In this document: positions 37,467 to 45,963 of the stretch, one piece after another | Numbering within the stretch: the stretch's first letter is position 1 | Layout of the letters: each line of letters begins with the position of its first letter | Origin: Maribacter algarum (ex Zhang et al. 2020) | GTDB taxonomy: Bacteria > Bacteroidota > Bacteroidia > Flavobacteriales > Flavobacteriaceae | Assembly: GCF_005885635.1 (NCBI RefSeq) | Contig: NZ_VATY01000005.1 | Span: forward strand, 310,001 to 374,000 | Length of the DNA stretch: 64,000 nucleotides | Direction: 5' to 3' | Notes under the pieces: generated by a model | Seen by the model: the letters and a program-made list of their open reading frames with translations, nothing else | Told to the model about the DNA's origin: nothing | The model's database searches: none | Position numbers and translations under genes: made by a program

Positions 37467-38903
37467 TTAAATAGCCATTGAGATTCGTTTTTTAACTAAA
37501 TAATCATCCAAAGCTAAATGTGAACAATCATGTCCGATTCCACTATTTTTAATTCCGCCATGTGGAAGGTAAATCGAATATTTGACTCCGTTAATTTGAA
37601 TTTCTCCGAATTGAAGATCTCTAGAAAACCGTTCAATACGTTTATGGTCGTTGGTAAAAATATAGGAGGCCAATCCAAATTCCGTATCGTTCGCCAAAGC
37701 TAGAACCTCGTCGTCGGTTTCAAAGGACATTAAGGACCCTATAGGTCCAAAAGTTTCTTTTCTAAACACATCCATTTCTGGAGTCATCCCAGAAAGTACA
37801 GTGGGTTCAAACCAATTTCCTTTTTCCCGACCTTCGGGAATGTTTCCTCCATATTCTAATTTTGCTCCTTTGTCAATAGCATCCTTAATCAAATCAAACA
37901 TTCGGTCACGGTCTTTTCGGGAAACCATGGGTCCCATATCTGCTTCGGAGTCTATACCATGGCCTAATTTCAATTCAGAAGCTCTTTTGACATAAGCCTT
38001 CAAGAATTTGTCATAAATACTTTTATGGACAAAAATTCGATTTGCAGCTACACAAACCTGTCCTGAATTTCCATATTTCAGGGCAATTCCCAAATCCAAA
38101 GCTTTTTCGATATCGGCATCTTCAAAGACAATGAAGGGAGCGTTTCCACCCAATTCCATTCCCAATTTTTTTATGGAAGTAGTACTATCCGCAATGACTT
38201 TTTGACCTGTTGCTGTGGAGCCAATCATGGTCAAGACAGCAGGAATTGTACTTGTAGTCATGGTATGTGCAACTTCACTGCTAGGCCCACAAAGAATATT
38301 CACAACTCCTGCGGGAAAATCAATATCATAGAGGATTTTACCAATTAAATAAGCAGAGAGCGGCGAGGCGGCAGAAGGCTTTATAATAATAGAACAACCA
38401 GACGCCAATGCTGGACCTAATTTGAAACCAACATTGAGCAGAGGGAAATTCCACGCTAAATAGGCAACAGCAACCCCAGCTGGCTGATGTACCATTTTAT
38501 GTGTATGCGTATTTTCGTAATCAGGAATCTGCTCATCACGCATGTTCTTCATAGCAGCCGGGTACCATTCCAAAGCATTGATAACCCCTTCAATATCTTC
38601 CCATGCCCCAGCATAGGTCTTACCCATTTCATAAACCATTGCGGCACGCAAGTCGTGTTCCCTTTCCAGGACGGCAGTTCTAAGTTTGCTCATCCATTCG
38701 GTACGCTCCGCCAAAGATAGTTTTGACCAATATTCGAATCCTTTTTGGGCAGCACTTAACGCCAATTCAGCGTCTTTGAGCCCCGCCCATGCAATTTCGG
38801 CTACTTTCTCTTCATTAGCCGGACAAATTACGGTGTGACGCTTTCCATCCGCAGCATCAACCAATTTACCGTCGATATATAATTTTAGATATCCGAAATC
38901 CAT
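37467..38903 (-). CDS. Aldehyde dehydrogenase, probable 3,6-anhydro-D-galactose dehydrogenase (DauA-like)
   Basis: A protein of 478 residues in the succinate-semialdehyde-like group of aldehyde dehydrogenases. Motifs are LAWNFPLLNVGFKLGPALASGC, MIGSTATGQKV, LGMELGGNAPF (base Glu about 250) and GNSGQVCVAANR (catalytic Cys about 284). In carrageenan degraders an NAD(P)-dependent dehydrogenase oxidises 3,6-anhydro-D-galactose to anhydro-D-galactonate; the neighbours here (cycloisomerase upstream, aldolase and kinase downstream) match that four-step set. It is clearly distinct from the AHG dehydrogenase at 10 kb, which suggests different stereochemistry. It lies 17 bp downstream of the cycloisomerase gene. 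Confidence 0.85.
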   Translation of the reverse strand: MDFGYLKLYIDGKLVDAADGKRHTVICPANEEKVAEIAWAGLKDAELALSAAQKGFEYWSKLSLAERTEWMSKLRTAVLEREHDLRAAMVYEMGKTYAGAWEDIEGVINALEWYPAAMKNMRDEQIPDYENTHTHKMVHQPAGVAVAYLAWNFPLLNVGFKLGPALASGCSIIIKPSAASPLSAYLIGKILYDIDFPAGVVNILCGPSSEVAHTMTTSTIPAVLTMIGSTATGQKVIADSTTSIKKLGMELGGNAPFIVFEDADIEKALDLGIALKYGNSGQVCVAANRIFVHKSIYDKFLKAYVKRASELKLGHGIDSEADMGPMVSRKDRDRMFDLIKDAIDKGAKLEYGGNIPEGREKGNWFEPTVLSGMTPEMDVFRKETFGPIGSLMSFETDDEVLALANDTEFGLASYIFTNDHKRIERFSRDLQFGEIQINGVKYSIYLPHGGIKNSGIGHDCSHLALDDYLVKKRISMAI

Positions 38904-38920
38904 TCCTTTTTCACTTTCAG

Positions 38921-40060
38921 TTAAATCATGATTTCGGTTGAATAGTGGCGTACAATAGCTTCATCCACCTCAAAACCCAAGCCCGGAAGTTGTGGTACGT
39001 CAATATAACCGTTTTTCATCTGTATCTCGGGTGCAGTTAGTGCCTCTCTAATGCCATTTTCAGTTCGGTCGTATTCGATATACATATCTGGAGGGTAAAC
39101 TCTTCCCGGAATGGGTTCTAAATTGGCAATAAAATGAAGTGCTGCATGGAAAGCAATTCCTGTTCCCCAAACATGAGGAATAACTTCAACACCCCGCGTA
39201 CTCGCTAAGGTAGCGATTCGTTTAGCTTCCGTCAAGCCGCCAGCACTGCAAATATCCACCTGTAAAATATCTACAGAGTCATTTTGTAACAATTGCTGAA
39301 ATCCGTATCGTAAATATTCACATTCACCTCCTGCAATAGGAATGCTTGTTTTTCCTCTTAATTCACGATAGTGGTGGTAAAACTCTGGAGAAACAGGTTC
39401 CTCAAACCATCCAATATCGCAGGCTTCAACCTTTCTTGCCAATTCTGCGGCCTCACGCAAGGAATAGGCATGATTTGAATCAATCATCAACTTGATTTCA
39501 TTGCCAATAGCCTTTCGAACGGCTTTAACGATAGCAACATCTTTCTCAACCGAAAGACCAACCTTCATTTTGATGGCCTTAAAACCCCGATCAACATAAT
39601 TTTTGGCCTCCTGGACGAGTTTTTCGATAAGGTTTTCACCCTTAGAAAAATATAATCCAGTTGCATAGGGAACCACTTTTTTACGATGTTGTCCCCCCAT
39701 GAGAACACTAACAGGCAAATTCAAGGCTTTCCCCTTTAAATCCCATAGGGCAACATCAACAGCACTTATTGAAGCTGCCAATACCCCTCGACGCGCATAA
39801 TCAAGGGTTTTTCGGTACATATCAAACCAAAGTGTTTCCTGTTCTATAGGGTTCTTCCCAATTAATAGGGGGGCTATTGATTTTATCCCTGCCTGTATTA
39901 CGTCCGCAGGACCATAACCTTCTCCCCAGCCAACTAGTCCGTCATCGGTACTCACCTTTACAATACATATACGCCTTTCACTATACTCCCATTGTGAAAA
40001 GAAAAAGCTTTCCTGGAGCTTATCAGACAAGACAAATGTCTCTACTTTATTAATTTTCAT
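38921..40060 (-). CDS. Enolase-superfamily cycloisomerase, probable 3,6-anhydro-D-galactonate cycloisomerase (DauB-like)
   Basis: A protein of 379 residues of the mandelate-racemase type. Residues visible: AIKMKVGLSVEKD (KxK), LMIDSNHAYS (metal Asp), WFEEPVSPE (metal Glu), IAGGECEYLRYG (metal Glu), and VIPHVWGTGIAFHAALH (catalytic His). The sequence resembles D-galactarolactone cycloisomerase, an enzyme that opens a lactone ring by beta-elimination; ring opening of the 3,6-anhydro bond is chemically analogous. With the aldehyde dehydrogenase it would turn anhydro-D-galactose into 2-keto-3-deoxy-D-galactonate. The alternative is a galactonate dehydratase. No clear copy of the PUL motif is visible upstream. 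Confidence 0.82.
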   Translation of the reverse strand: MKINKVETFVLSDKLQESFFFSQWEYSERRICIVKVSTDDGLVGWGEGYGPADVIQAGIKSIAPLLIGKNPIEQETLWFDMYRKTLDYARRGVLAASISAVDVALWDLKGKALNLPVSVLMGGQHRKKVVPYATGLYFSKGENLIEKLVQEAKNYVDRGFKAIKMKVGLSVEKDVAIVKAVRKAIGNEIKLMIDSNHAYSLREAAELARKVEACDIGWFEEPVSPEFYHHYRELRGKTSIPIAGGECEYLRYGFQQLLQNDSVDILQVDICSAGGLTEAKRIATLASTRGVEVIPHVWGTGIAFHAALHFIANLEPIPGRVYPPDMYIEYDRTENGIREALTAPEIQMKNGYIDVPQLPGLGFEVDEAIVRHYSTEIMI

Positions 40061-40079
40061 ACGATTAACGGTTGGTTTA

Positions 40080-40118
40080 TACTACCTAAATGGAATTTTA
40101 AATTTAGGAAAGGTAGTA
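40080..40118. promoter_or_regulatory. Nested inverted repeat upstream of the cycloisomerase gene
   Basis: An outer pair TACTACC / GGTAGTA (7 bp) encloses an inner pair CCTAAAT / ATTTAGG (7 bp, overlapping by two bases at the left arm). It begins 19 bp upstream of the start codon, in the 150-bp gap after the AraC gene. It could be an operator or a 5'-leader hairpin. No PUL motif is present here. Confidence 0.4.
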
Positions 40119-40210
40119 CAAAAAAATAGGTGGTAATTATCTAGGTTTGACCTTATTTTAACCAAGAATCGCAAGGCATAAAGAATTGGATTGGGGATTA
40201 TTGACATAAA

Positions 40211-41098
40211 TCAAGAAACAAGTTCAATATTTTGTTGCCTGAAGCTACTATATCTATCTCTAAAACTACTCGGAGAAGTGTCTTTAAAATTTTTGAAAGT
40301 CCTATTGAAATTCGTCAAAGAAGAAAAACCGACATCGTAACATATCTGTTTGATGGGTGCCTCCCCATTTATTAAAAGTTGACAGGCCTTACTGATTCTA
40401 ACTTCATTGAGAAAAAGGGAAAAGGTTTTATTCGTACGTGTTTTAAAAAATCTACAAAACGCAGGCGGGGTCATAGCAGCAATTTTTGATATTTCCTCGA
40501 GGGAAATATTCTGTGAATAATTTGCCGAAATATAATTGATAACCTTATGTAATCGATTTTCACCAGCCAGTTCTTTTGGAATAGAAAAATTTGGGCCTGA
40601 TAATATCTTATGGTCCCGGCTTTTTGATAAGGTTTGTAAAATACCTAAAAAAGAAATCAACTTCTCAGAAGAGGAAGCAGTACTCAGCTTTAATAATGAA
40701 TCATGCACCAAAGCCTGAGTCTTTCCTGAAAATAGAATTCCTTGATTTGACTCTTTTAGGAGTGCTTTTATGTGCGTAAGTTCAGGCAAAGAAAAAAGGT
40801 CAATTCCACCAAGAATTTTTGGAAATTTTACTACTATAAAATCCACAACTTCATCATCGGTTACATCCTCATCATTGCGCCATAAATGGGGTAGCCATTC
40901 ACCTACAAGAACTAATTCGCCTTTTTGAAAATTGGAAATATGGTCACCTACAATACGCATACCGTGACCTTTCAAAAAGTAAATCAATTCAAACTCTTTA
41001 TGAAAATGCCAATCACCACCAACATAGGGCCTATGCACTCTTCTGGCTACAATTGAGCTGAGTGAATCTTGTTCTGAAGATTTAAACTGGAGTTTCAT
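40211..41098 (-). CDS. AraC-family transcriptional regulator
   Basis: A regulator of 295 residues. The N-terminal cupin-like sensor holds GGDWHFHKEFELIYFLKGHGMRIVGD. The C-terminal 100 residues carry both helix-turn-helix motifs (ISLEEISKIAAMTPPAFCRFFKTR and PIKQICYDVGFSSLTNFNRTFK). A free sugar such as anhydrogalactose or its acid is a plausible inducer. It lies upstream of the D-anhydrogalactose genes and is divergent from GH29, the position expected of a local PUL regulator. AraC proteins often bind two boxes one helical turn apart, which would fit the 11-bp doubled motif at susC; that link is inference. Confidence 0.9.
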   Translation of the reverse strand: MKLQFKSSEQDSLSSIVARRVHRPYVGGDWHFHKEFELIYFLKGHGMRIVGDHISNFQKGELVLVGEWLPHLWRNDEDVTDDEVVDFIVVKFPKILGGIDLFSLPELTHIKALLKESNQGILFSGKTQALVHDSLLKLSTASSSEKLISFLGILQTLSKSRDHKILSGPNFSIPKELAGENRLHKVINYISANYSQNISLEEISKIAAMTPPAFCRFFKTRTNKTFSLFLNEVRISKACQLLINGEAPIKQICYDVGFSSLTNFNRTFKNFKDTSPSSFRDRYSSFRQQNIELVS

Positions 41099-41100
41099 CG

Positions 41101-41153
41101 ACTAGTAAGCTAGTGAAAAAAAATAGTTACCCCAAATGTCATCTTTTATGACA
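41101..41153. promoter_or_regulatory. Two small inverted repeats between araC-type gene and GH29
   Basis: Right next to the AraC start codon is ACTAG-TAAG-CTAGT (41101-41114). Further out lies TGTCAT-CTTTT-ATGACA (41137-41153), a perfect 6-bp dyad with a 5-bp centre. Either could be an autoregulatory operator of the divergent promoter region. Confidence 0.35.
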
Positions 41154-41224
41154 AATAATAAAGTATTAGGAAATATGGGCCTTTACATAAATTGAAGTAA
41201 AGGTTTATTCGAGATGTTCAGCTT

Positions 41225-41272
41225 ATGTCTAGTTGAATGTTGTATTATATTTCAAGAATTCAAGTACTTTAC
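41225..41272 (+). promoter_or_regulatory. PUL motif plus -7-like box (site P5, GH29)
   Basis: On the plus strand ATGTCTAGT (41225-41233) is followed after exactly 31 bp by TACTTTAC (41265-41272). The motif is one base off TTGTCTAGT. It is the only plus-strand PUL gene and the motif has flipped with it, so its orientation relative to transcription is kept. The leader to the ATG at 41298 would be about 20 nt. Confidence 0.55.
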
Positions 41273-41297
41273 CAATGCTAACCAATTTCTTTACAAA

Positions 41298-42851
41298 ATG
41301 ACTTTGATTGAAAAAATTCTCATTTGCTTATTGGGAGGATTTTTACTTCTTTCCTGCGGTTCAAAGAGTAAAAAAATGGACGTAGAGGAATCTGTAAAAG
41401 ATACCTTGACAGTTTATGAGCCAAATTGGGAATCCATCAAAAAAAATTACAAAGACCCTGAATGGTTCAACGACCAAAAATTCGGGATTTTTATCCATTG
41501 GGGGGCGTACTCGGTTCCAGCATATGGTTCTGAATGGTACCCAAGACGTATGTATATGGATACCGCAACATTTTCGGCCCAATTGAAACATCAAAAAGAC
41601 GGCCCTAATGAAACTTATTTATATCATAAAAAGAAATATGGCGATCAAAAGAAATTCGGATATAAAGATTTTATTCCGATGTTCAAGGCCGAAAAATTTG
41701 ACCCTGTAGAATGGATTTCATTGTTCAAAAAGTCAGGTGCGCGATACGTTGTACCCGTGGCCGATCATCATGATGGCTTTGCCATGTTCGCCTCTAAGAC
41801 CAGTAGGTGGAACGTGGCCAATATGGGACCTAAACGAGATGTTTTAGGCGAGCTATTTGAAGAAGGCCATAAACAAGGGTTGATTATGGGAGCCTCATCG
41901 CATTATGCGTTTAATTGGTCCTTCTACAATAAAAAAGATCATTTTGATACAGTAGACCCGGAATATGCCGATTTGTACTCAAAAAAAGGTAAAGATTTAA
42001 CGGAGCCCGTTTCTGAAGAATTTAAGCAACTATGGTGGGATAGAACAACAGACCTTATCGATAACTACAAGCCTGAAATTTTATGGTTCGATTTTTATTT
42101 GGACATTCCTGATTTTGAGGAGTACCGACCAAAAATAGCGGCCTATTATTATAATAAGGGATTGGAATGGGGAAAAGAAGTTGTCATTAATGATAAGAAC
42201 CTCTATCATGAAGCATTTCCTGAAGGAACCGTTATTTACGATCTTGAGCGCGGAAAACTTCCGGGCATTCGACAGTTGTCTTGGCAGACCGATACATCCA
42301 TTGGAAAAAAATCATGGGGGTATGTGACCAATGAGGAGGCAAAAACGCCGAACTCACTTGTAGATGACTTGGTTGATATTGTCTCAAAGAATGGAAATCT
42401 ATTATTGAATGTAGGTCCAAAACCTGACGGAACCATTCCCGAAGACCAAAAAGAAACGCTTTTGAAAATAGGAGCGTGGCTTGATACCAATGGTGAGGCA
42501 ATCTATAATTCAGAGTACTGGAAAACTTTTGGTGAAGGTCCAACTGAGGAAGAAGGTGGCTATATGTCTGAACACTCAAAAAAAGGTGACTTCACGGCCA
42601 AAGACATTCGCTTTACAAAAAGAGGTGACAAACTCTATGCGATTATGCTGGACTGGCCTTCCGATGGAAAAATAAATATTAAATCTTTGGCAAAAGATAG
42701 CGAATTTGCGGAAGGCTTGATTATAAAATCAGTAAGATTACTTGGTAGCGATAACAAGTTAAGTTTCAACCAAACGGAAACTGGACTAATGGTTACCGAA
42801 CTTGGGGAAAAAGTGGGGGAATTTGCCCACGCACTGGAAATAAGTCTATAG
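41298..42851 (+). CDS. GH29 alpha-L-fucosidase-family lipoprotein (possible alpha-L-galactosidase)
   Basis: The start is set at 41298, which gives the lipoprotein signal MTLIEKILICLLGGFLLLSC; an earlier in-frame Met at 41214 would place the promoter motif inside the coding region. GH29 motifs are clear: FGIFIHWGAYSVPAYGSEWYP, YVVPVADHHDGFAMF, and the nucleophile strand EILWFDFYLD, where the Asp after Phe is the expected nucleophile. NGNLLLNVGPKPDGTIP is also typical. Some GH29 enzymes act on alpha-L-galactose, which differs from L-fucose only at C6 and occurs in porphyran; that would fit this PUL. It is convergent with the neighbouring sulfatase gene. Confidence 0.92.
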   Translation: MTLIEKILICLLGGFLLLSCGSKSKKMDVEESVKDTLTVYEPNWESIKKNYKDPEWFNDQKFGIFIHWGAYSVPAYGSEWYPRRMYMDTATFSAQLKHQKDGPNETYLYHKKKYGDQKKFGYKDFIPMFKAEKFDPVEWISLFKKSGARYVVPVADHHDGFAMFASKTSRWNVANMGPKRDVLGELFEEGHKQGLIMGASSHYAFNWSFYNKKDHFDTVDPEYADLYSKKGKDLTEPVSEEFKQLWWDRTTDLIDNYKPEILWFDFYLDIPDFEEYRPKIAAYYYNKGLEWGKEVVINDKNLYHEAFPEGTVIYDLERGKLPGIRQLSWQTDTSIGKKSWGYVTNEEAKTPNSLVDDLVDIVSKNGNLLLNVGPKPDGTIPEDQKETLLKIGAWLDTNGEAIYNSEYWKTFGEGPTEEEGGYMSEHSKKGDFTAKDIRFTKRGDKLYAIMLDWPSDGKINIKSLAKDSEFAEGLIIKSVRLLGSDNKLSFNQTETGLMVTELGEKVGEFAHALEISL

Positions 42852-42869
42852 AAAAGATTTGCGTTAAAT

Positions 42870-44525
42870 TTAAGATTTTATTTTGGCAAGGTTCCCTCGC
42901 CATCCGGCCTGCAACTGTGCTTTTAATTCAGCTACCAATTCAGGATGTTTGTCAGCAATATTTTTGGTTTCGGCAGGATCTGTTTGATGGTCGTATAATT
43001 CCACATCAATAGGTTCAGCATCGGGATTTGTTCTATCCTTCCAAGCTACAAAACGATAGCGTTCGGTGCGCATGGAGTAGCCCATCAATCTATTCTCGAA
43101 CAGGTCTATATCCCATTTTTCACCTTGTTGTTTTATAATTCTGCCTTCTACCTCTTCGATCAACGGACCAAAATAGGTCTCACGCATTTCTGCGGTTAAC
43201 GGATTTGCGGCCCATTCGCGAAGTGCTGGACTTGGAAACTGGCTGAAAACAGCTTTCTTCCATGCTTTATCGGGATTCCCAAGCAAAGGCACAAAACTCT
43301 GACCTTCTAAGTGTTCTGGAAGTTCTAAGCCTACCAATTCCGTTAACGTAGGATACATGTCAACTAATTCTACCAAAGCATCGGTCTTTTTTCCTCTACT
43401 TCCTTTGGGCATATCAGGTGTCCAGATGAGCAAAGGAACTCGAGTAGCAATCTCATAATTCGTTGCTTTTCCCCAAACGCCCATATCGCCTAAGTGCCAA
43501 CCATGGTCACCCCATAATATGATAATGGTGTTTTCGCGAACACCTGCTTCTTCTAGCGCTCCAATCATATTACCAATTTGAGCATCGACATAACTTACAG
43601 ACGCCAAATAAGCATGCTTCAGGGTTTTAGCCAACTCTCCTTCAATAGGTCCAGTTTTAGGAATACCATGGCGTACGCGCAACTCAAAAGAAGCATGCAA
43701 CCCCATTGCAGCTCCATCTTCTGGCGCATTGGTCTGTTCAGACATAGGTATTTTTTCTCTATCGTATAAATCCCAATACTTCTTAGGAGCATTCCAATCC
43801 AAATGTGGTAAGCGAAATCCTAAACCAAGAAAGAATGGTTTATTGTCTTTTTCAATCATATCTTTCATGGTTGCAATCGCCAATTCGGTATGATAACCGT
43901 CAATGTATTCGTGGTCTTCTATATCAGCCATTTCATAAGCTGGACCCCGACCTAAGGCATAATGGTCGACACTATTGTTGTATTTAGCACGAACATTCGC
44001 TTGATTCTTTTTATAGATTTCTTGATTCTCTTTTGTGGCATATGCGCCAGGATAATTGGGTCTTTTAAATTTGACCTTATCTACTGCAGGTTTTCGGCTC
44101 CATGATAAAGTTGTGTCTGTAAACTTTCCATGGTAAATTTTGCCGGCATAAACGGTCTCATACCCATTGTTTTTGAAGTGCTGCGGAAGTGTAATGATAT
44201 CAGGGTTTTTATCCCGGAAATAGGTGTAGTTTTCAAAAACACCAATCGTTTCTGGTCGTGCACCGGTCATTAAACTGGCTCTTGAAGGACTGCATATCGC
44301 TTGCTGACAGTAGGCATTGTTGAATAGGAGTCCCTGACTTGCCAACTTATCGATATTTGGGGTTATAGCAATTTTAGAACTATAAGCCCCCAATTCAGGA
44401 CGTAGATCATCCACAGCTATAAAAAGTACGTTGGGTTTTTTCTTGGAGGCTTCCACAACCGCCTTTTCTTCTTTGCATCCTGTTAGGGAAATCAAAACAA
44501 GAAATAATATCCAGGATAGCTTCAT
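42870..44525 (-). CDS. S1-family sulfatase, iduronate-2-sulfatase-like (lipoprotein)
   Basis: A protein of 551 residues with a lipoprotein signal ending LISLTGC. Motifs are NVLFIAVDDLRPELGAY at about 32, ICSPSRASLMTG (formylglycine Cys78), GKIYHGKF near 132, LPHLDWNAPKKYWDLY, and ILWGDHGWHLGDMGVWGK near 330. The DDLRPELGAY and HGWHLGD patterns are those of the iduronate-2-sulfatase-like subgroup (S1_7-type), some members of which desulfate carrageenan or porphyran units. It is 3 bp downstream of the GH16 gene, the last gene of the long operon that starts at the FAD oxidoreductase. Confidence 0.94.
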   Translation of the reverse strand: MKLSWILFLVLISLTGCKEEKAVVEASKKKPNVLFIAVDDLRPELGAYSSKIAITPNIDKLASQGLLFNNAYCQQAICSPSRASLMTGARPETIGVFENYTYFRDKNPDIITLPQHFKNNGYETVYAGKIYHGKFTDTTLSWSRKPAVDKVKFKRPNYPGAYATKENQEIYKKNQANVRAKYNNSVDHYALGRGPAYEMADIEDHEYIDGYHTELAIATMKDMIEKDNKPFFLGLGFRLPHLDWNAPKKYWDLYDREKIPMSEQTNAPEDGAAMGLHASFELRVRHGIPKTGPIEGELAKTLKHAYLASVSYVDAQIGNMIGALEEAGVRENTIIILWGDHGWHLGDMGVWGKATNYEIATRVPLLIWTPDMPKGSRGKKTDALVELVDMYPTLTELVGLELPEHLEGQSFVPLLGNPDKAWKKAVFSQFPSPALREWAANPLTAEMRETYFGPLIEEVEGRIIKQQGEKWDIDLFENRLMGYSMRTERYRFVAWKDRTNPDAEPIDVELYDHQTDPAETKNIADKHPELVAELKAQLQAGWRGNLAKIKS

Positions 44526-44528
44526 GGG

Positions 44529-45962
44529 TTATTTATTTATGGGTGTTATGACGATATCATCCAAATAGAACTTCGCAGCTTTTATCTCGGGAACATCTTC
44601 TTTACGAACCTCAATTTTAAATTGGTCATCAATTTTGGAGGCTGCTGTTTTCGAAATCTTTTTGTCGATACTAATCCACTTCCGGCGTTCCAATCCGGTT
44701 AAGTCGATTGGAATTTCTTGCTTGGGATTCTCAAAAGATAGATATAGCTTCCTTACCGCTCTACCTTGAGCAAGCCAGACTTTTAAAGACAAATTGTATT
44801 CCCCTTCAGGAATATTTACTGCACTTTTGGGAGATAGGGCCACAACTTTTTCAGTCTCCAATTTTTCGTTTTTACCAAAGCCAGAAAATTCAAGACTGTT
44901 CACTCCGGAATAATAATCACCTTCGTTGATTCTAAAATATTTTGAGGATAGGCTATCGATTTCCCAGAACTTTTGATAATCATTTGGAACCGAACTTTCA
45001 GGAACCATTTTCAATGGTCTCGGATTTTTCTCAAACAAAATGGGCCCTTCAAAATCGAAAAACTGTCTTGCCAAAAGATTATCATTTGGTTTTTGCCAAA
45101 CCCTAAGGTATTCGATTTCAAAATCTACAGGGAGTTCTTTTTTATCGGGTAAACCCAACCATTTAAAAATTTCTGAATCCAACCAAATTTCCATGGGATT
45201 ATTTAAAACCCAATCCGTGCCAAGTTCATCTTGTGTGACTTCATCAATCAATTTTCCATCCCTATACAATTTCAGATAATCTTCGCCCCATTCAGCACCA
45301 TACACATGAAAATCATCAGCTACTCGAAAAGGCAATTTGTTGTTTTTGGTTGTATAGGCCCAAGTAGGTCTTTCGGCCGGAGGGCTCCAGTCATGAATGG
45401 TGGATTTTGAACCGGTATCGGTAATATCTCCATCTTTTACCTTTGGGTTACCCATTTGCTCAAAAATATCCAACTCCTGTTCATAGCCTATTCCCCAAAA
45501 GGCGGCGGTAATGGCTGCGTTTCCAGCTTTGGATTTCACCTCCATATATCCATTCAGAAAGCGTTTCTTGGTAATTACCCCTGCAGTGGTTACCGGTAGA
45601 GGCTTTCCTTCAAAAATTCCGTAGGCATCATTATTACCTCCATCGGCATAATTTTCGTTGGCAAACTTATAGTCAGGCTCCCATTTGGTTCTGAGCTTTA
45701 ACTTGCCGTTCTCAACAATTACATTATGAGGAACAAATTGAGATGGCGGACGGCCTTTCCAGATATAATAATCACCATTTTCACCTTCTATAAACCATTT
45801 GTTTCGGTCCAATTCCTTTCCTTCAAATTCATCACTGACTTCTTCATTTAAAATCCATCCACCTTCATTGTTTGGGTCTGAAGCCGGAAATACATTTTTC
45901 GATTGTTGCGCAACACATCCGGATATTATAAAGATCAAAACCAGAACTACTAAATTTTTCAT
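44529..45962 (-). CDS. GH16 endo-galactanase (agarase/porphyranase/carrageenase group)
   Basis: A protein of 477 residues with a lipoprotein signal ending FIISGC. The GH16 beta-jelly-roll spans about 35-290: VSDEFEGKELDRNKWF, GVITKKRFLNGYMEVKSKA, and the catalytic ELDIFE (nucleophile Glu163, Asp165, acid/base Glu168) with the extra residue of the beta-bulge type ExDxxE. That form is shared by agarases, porphyranases and carrageenases. The remaining 185 residues look like a beta-sandwich carbohydrate-binding domain (YNLSLKVWLAQG). It is the only endo-acting backbone enzyme I see in the window, so it probably makes the oligosaccharides at the surface. Agar-type versus carrageenan-type specificity is unresolved. 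Confidence 0.9.
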   Translation of the reverse strand: MKNLVVLVLIFIISGCVAQQSKNVFPASDPNNEGGWILNEEVSDEFEGKELDRNKWFIEGENGDYYIWKGRPPSQFVPHNVIVENGKLKLRTKWEPDYKFANENYADGGNNDAYGIFEGKPLPVTTAGVITKKRFLNGYMEVKSKAGNAAITAAFWGIGYEQELDIFEQMGNPKVKDGDITDTGSKSTIHDWSPPAERPTWAYTTKNNKLPFRVADDFHVYGAEWGEDYLKLYRDGKLIDEVTQDELGTDWVLNNPMEIWLDSEIFKWLGLPDKKELPVDFEIEYLRVWQKPNDNLLARQFFDFEGPILFEKNPRPLKMVPESSVPNDYQKFWEIDSLSSKYFRINEGDYYSGVNSLEFSGFGKNEKLETEKVVALSPKSAVNIPEGEYNLSLKVWLAQGRAVRKLYLSFENPKQEIPIDLTGLERRKWISIDKKISKTAASKIDDQFKIEVRKEDVPEIKAAKFYLDDIVITPINK

Positions 45963-45963
45963 T

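Noticed and set aside
41214-41297. Upstream start for the GH29 gene
   Set aside because: It would put the promoter motif and -7 box inside the coding sequence and bury the lipoprotein signal.
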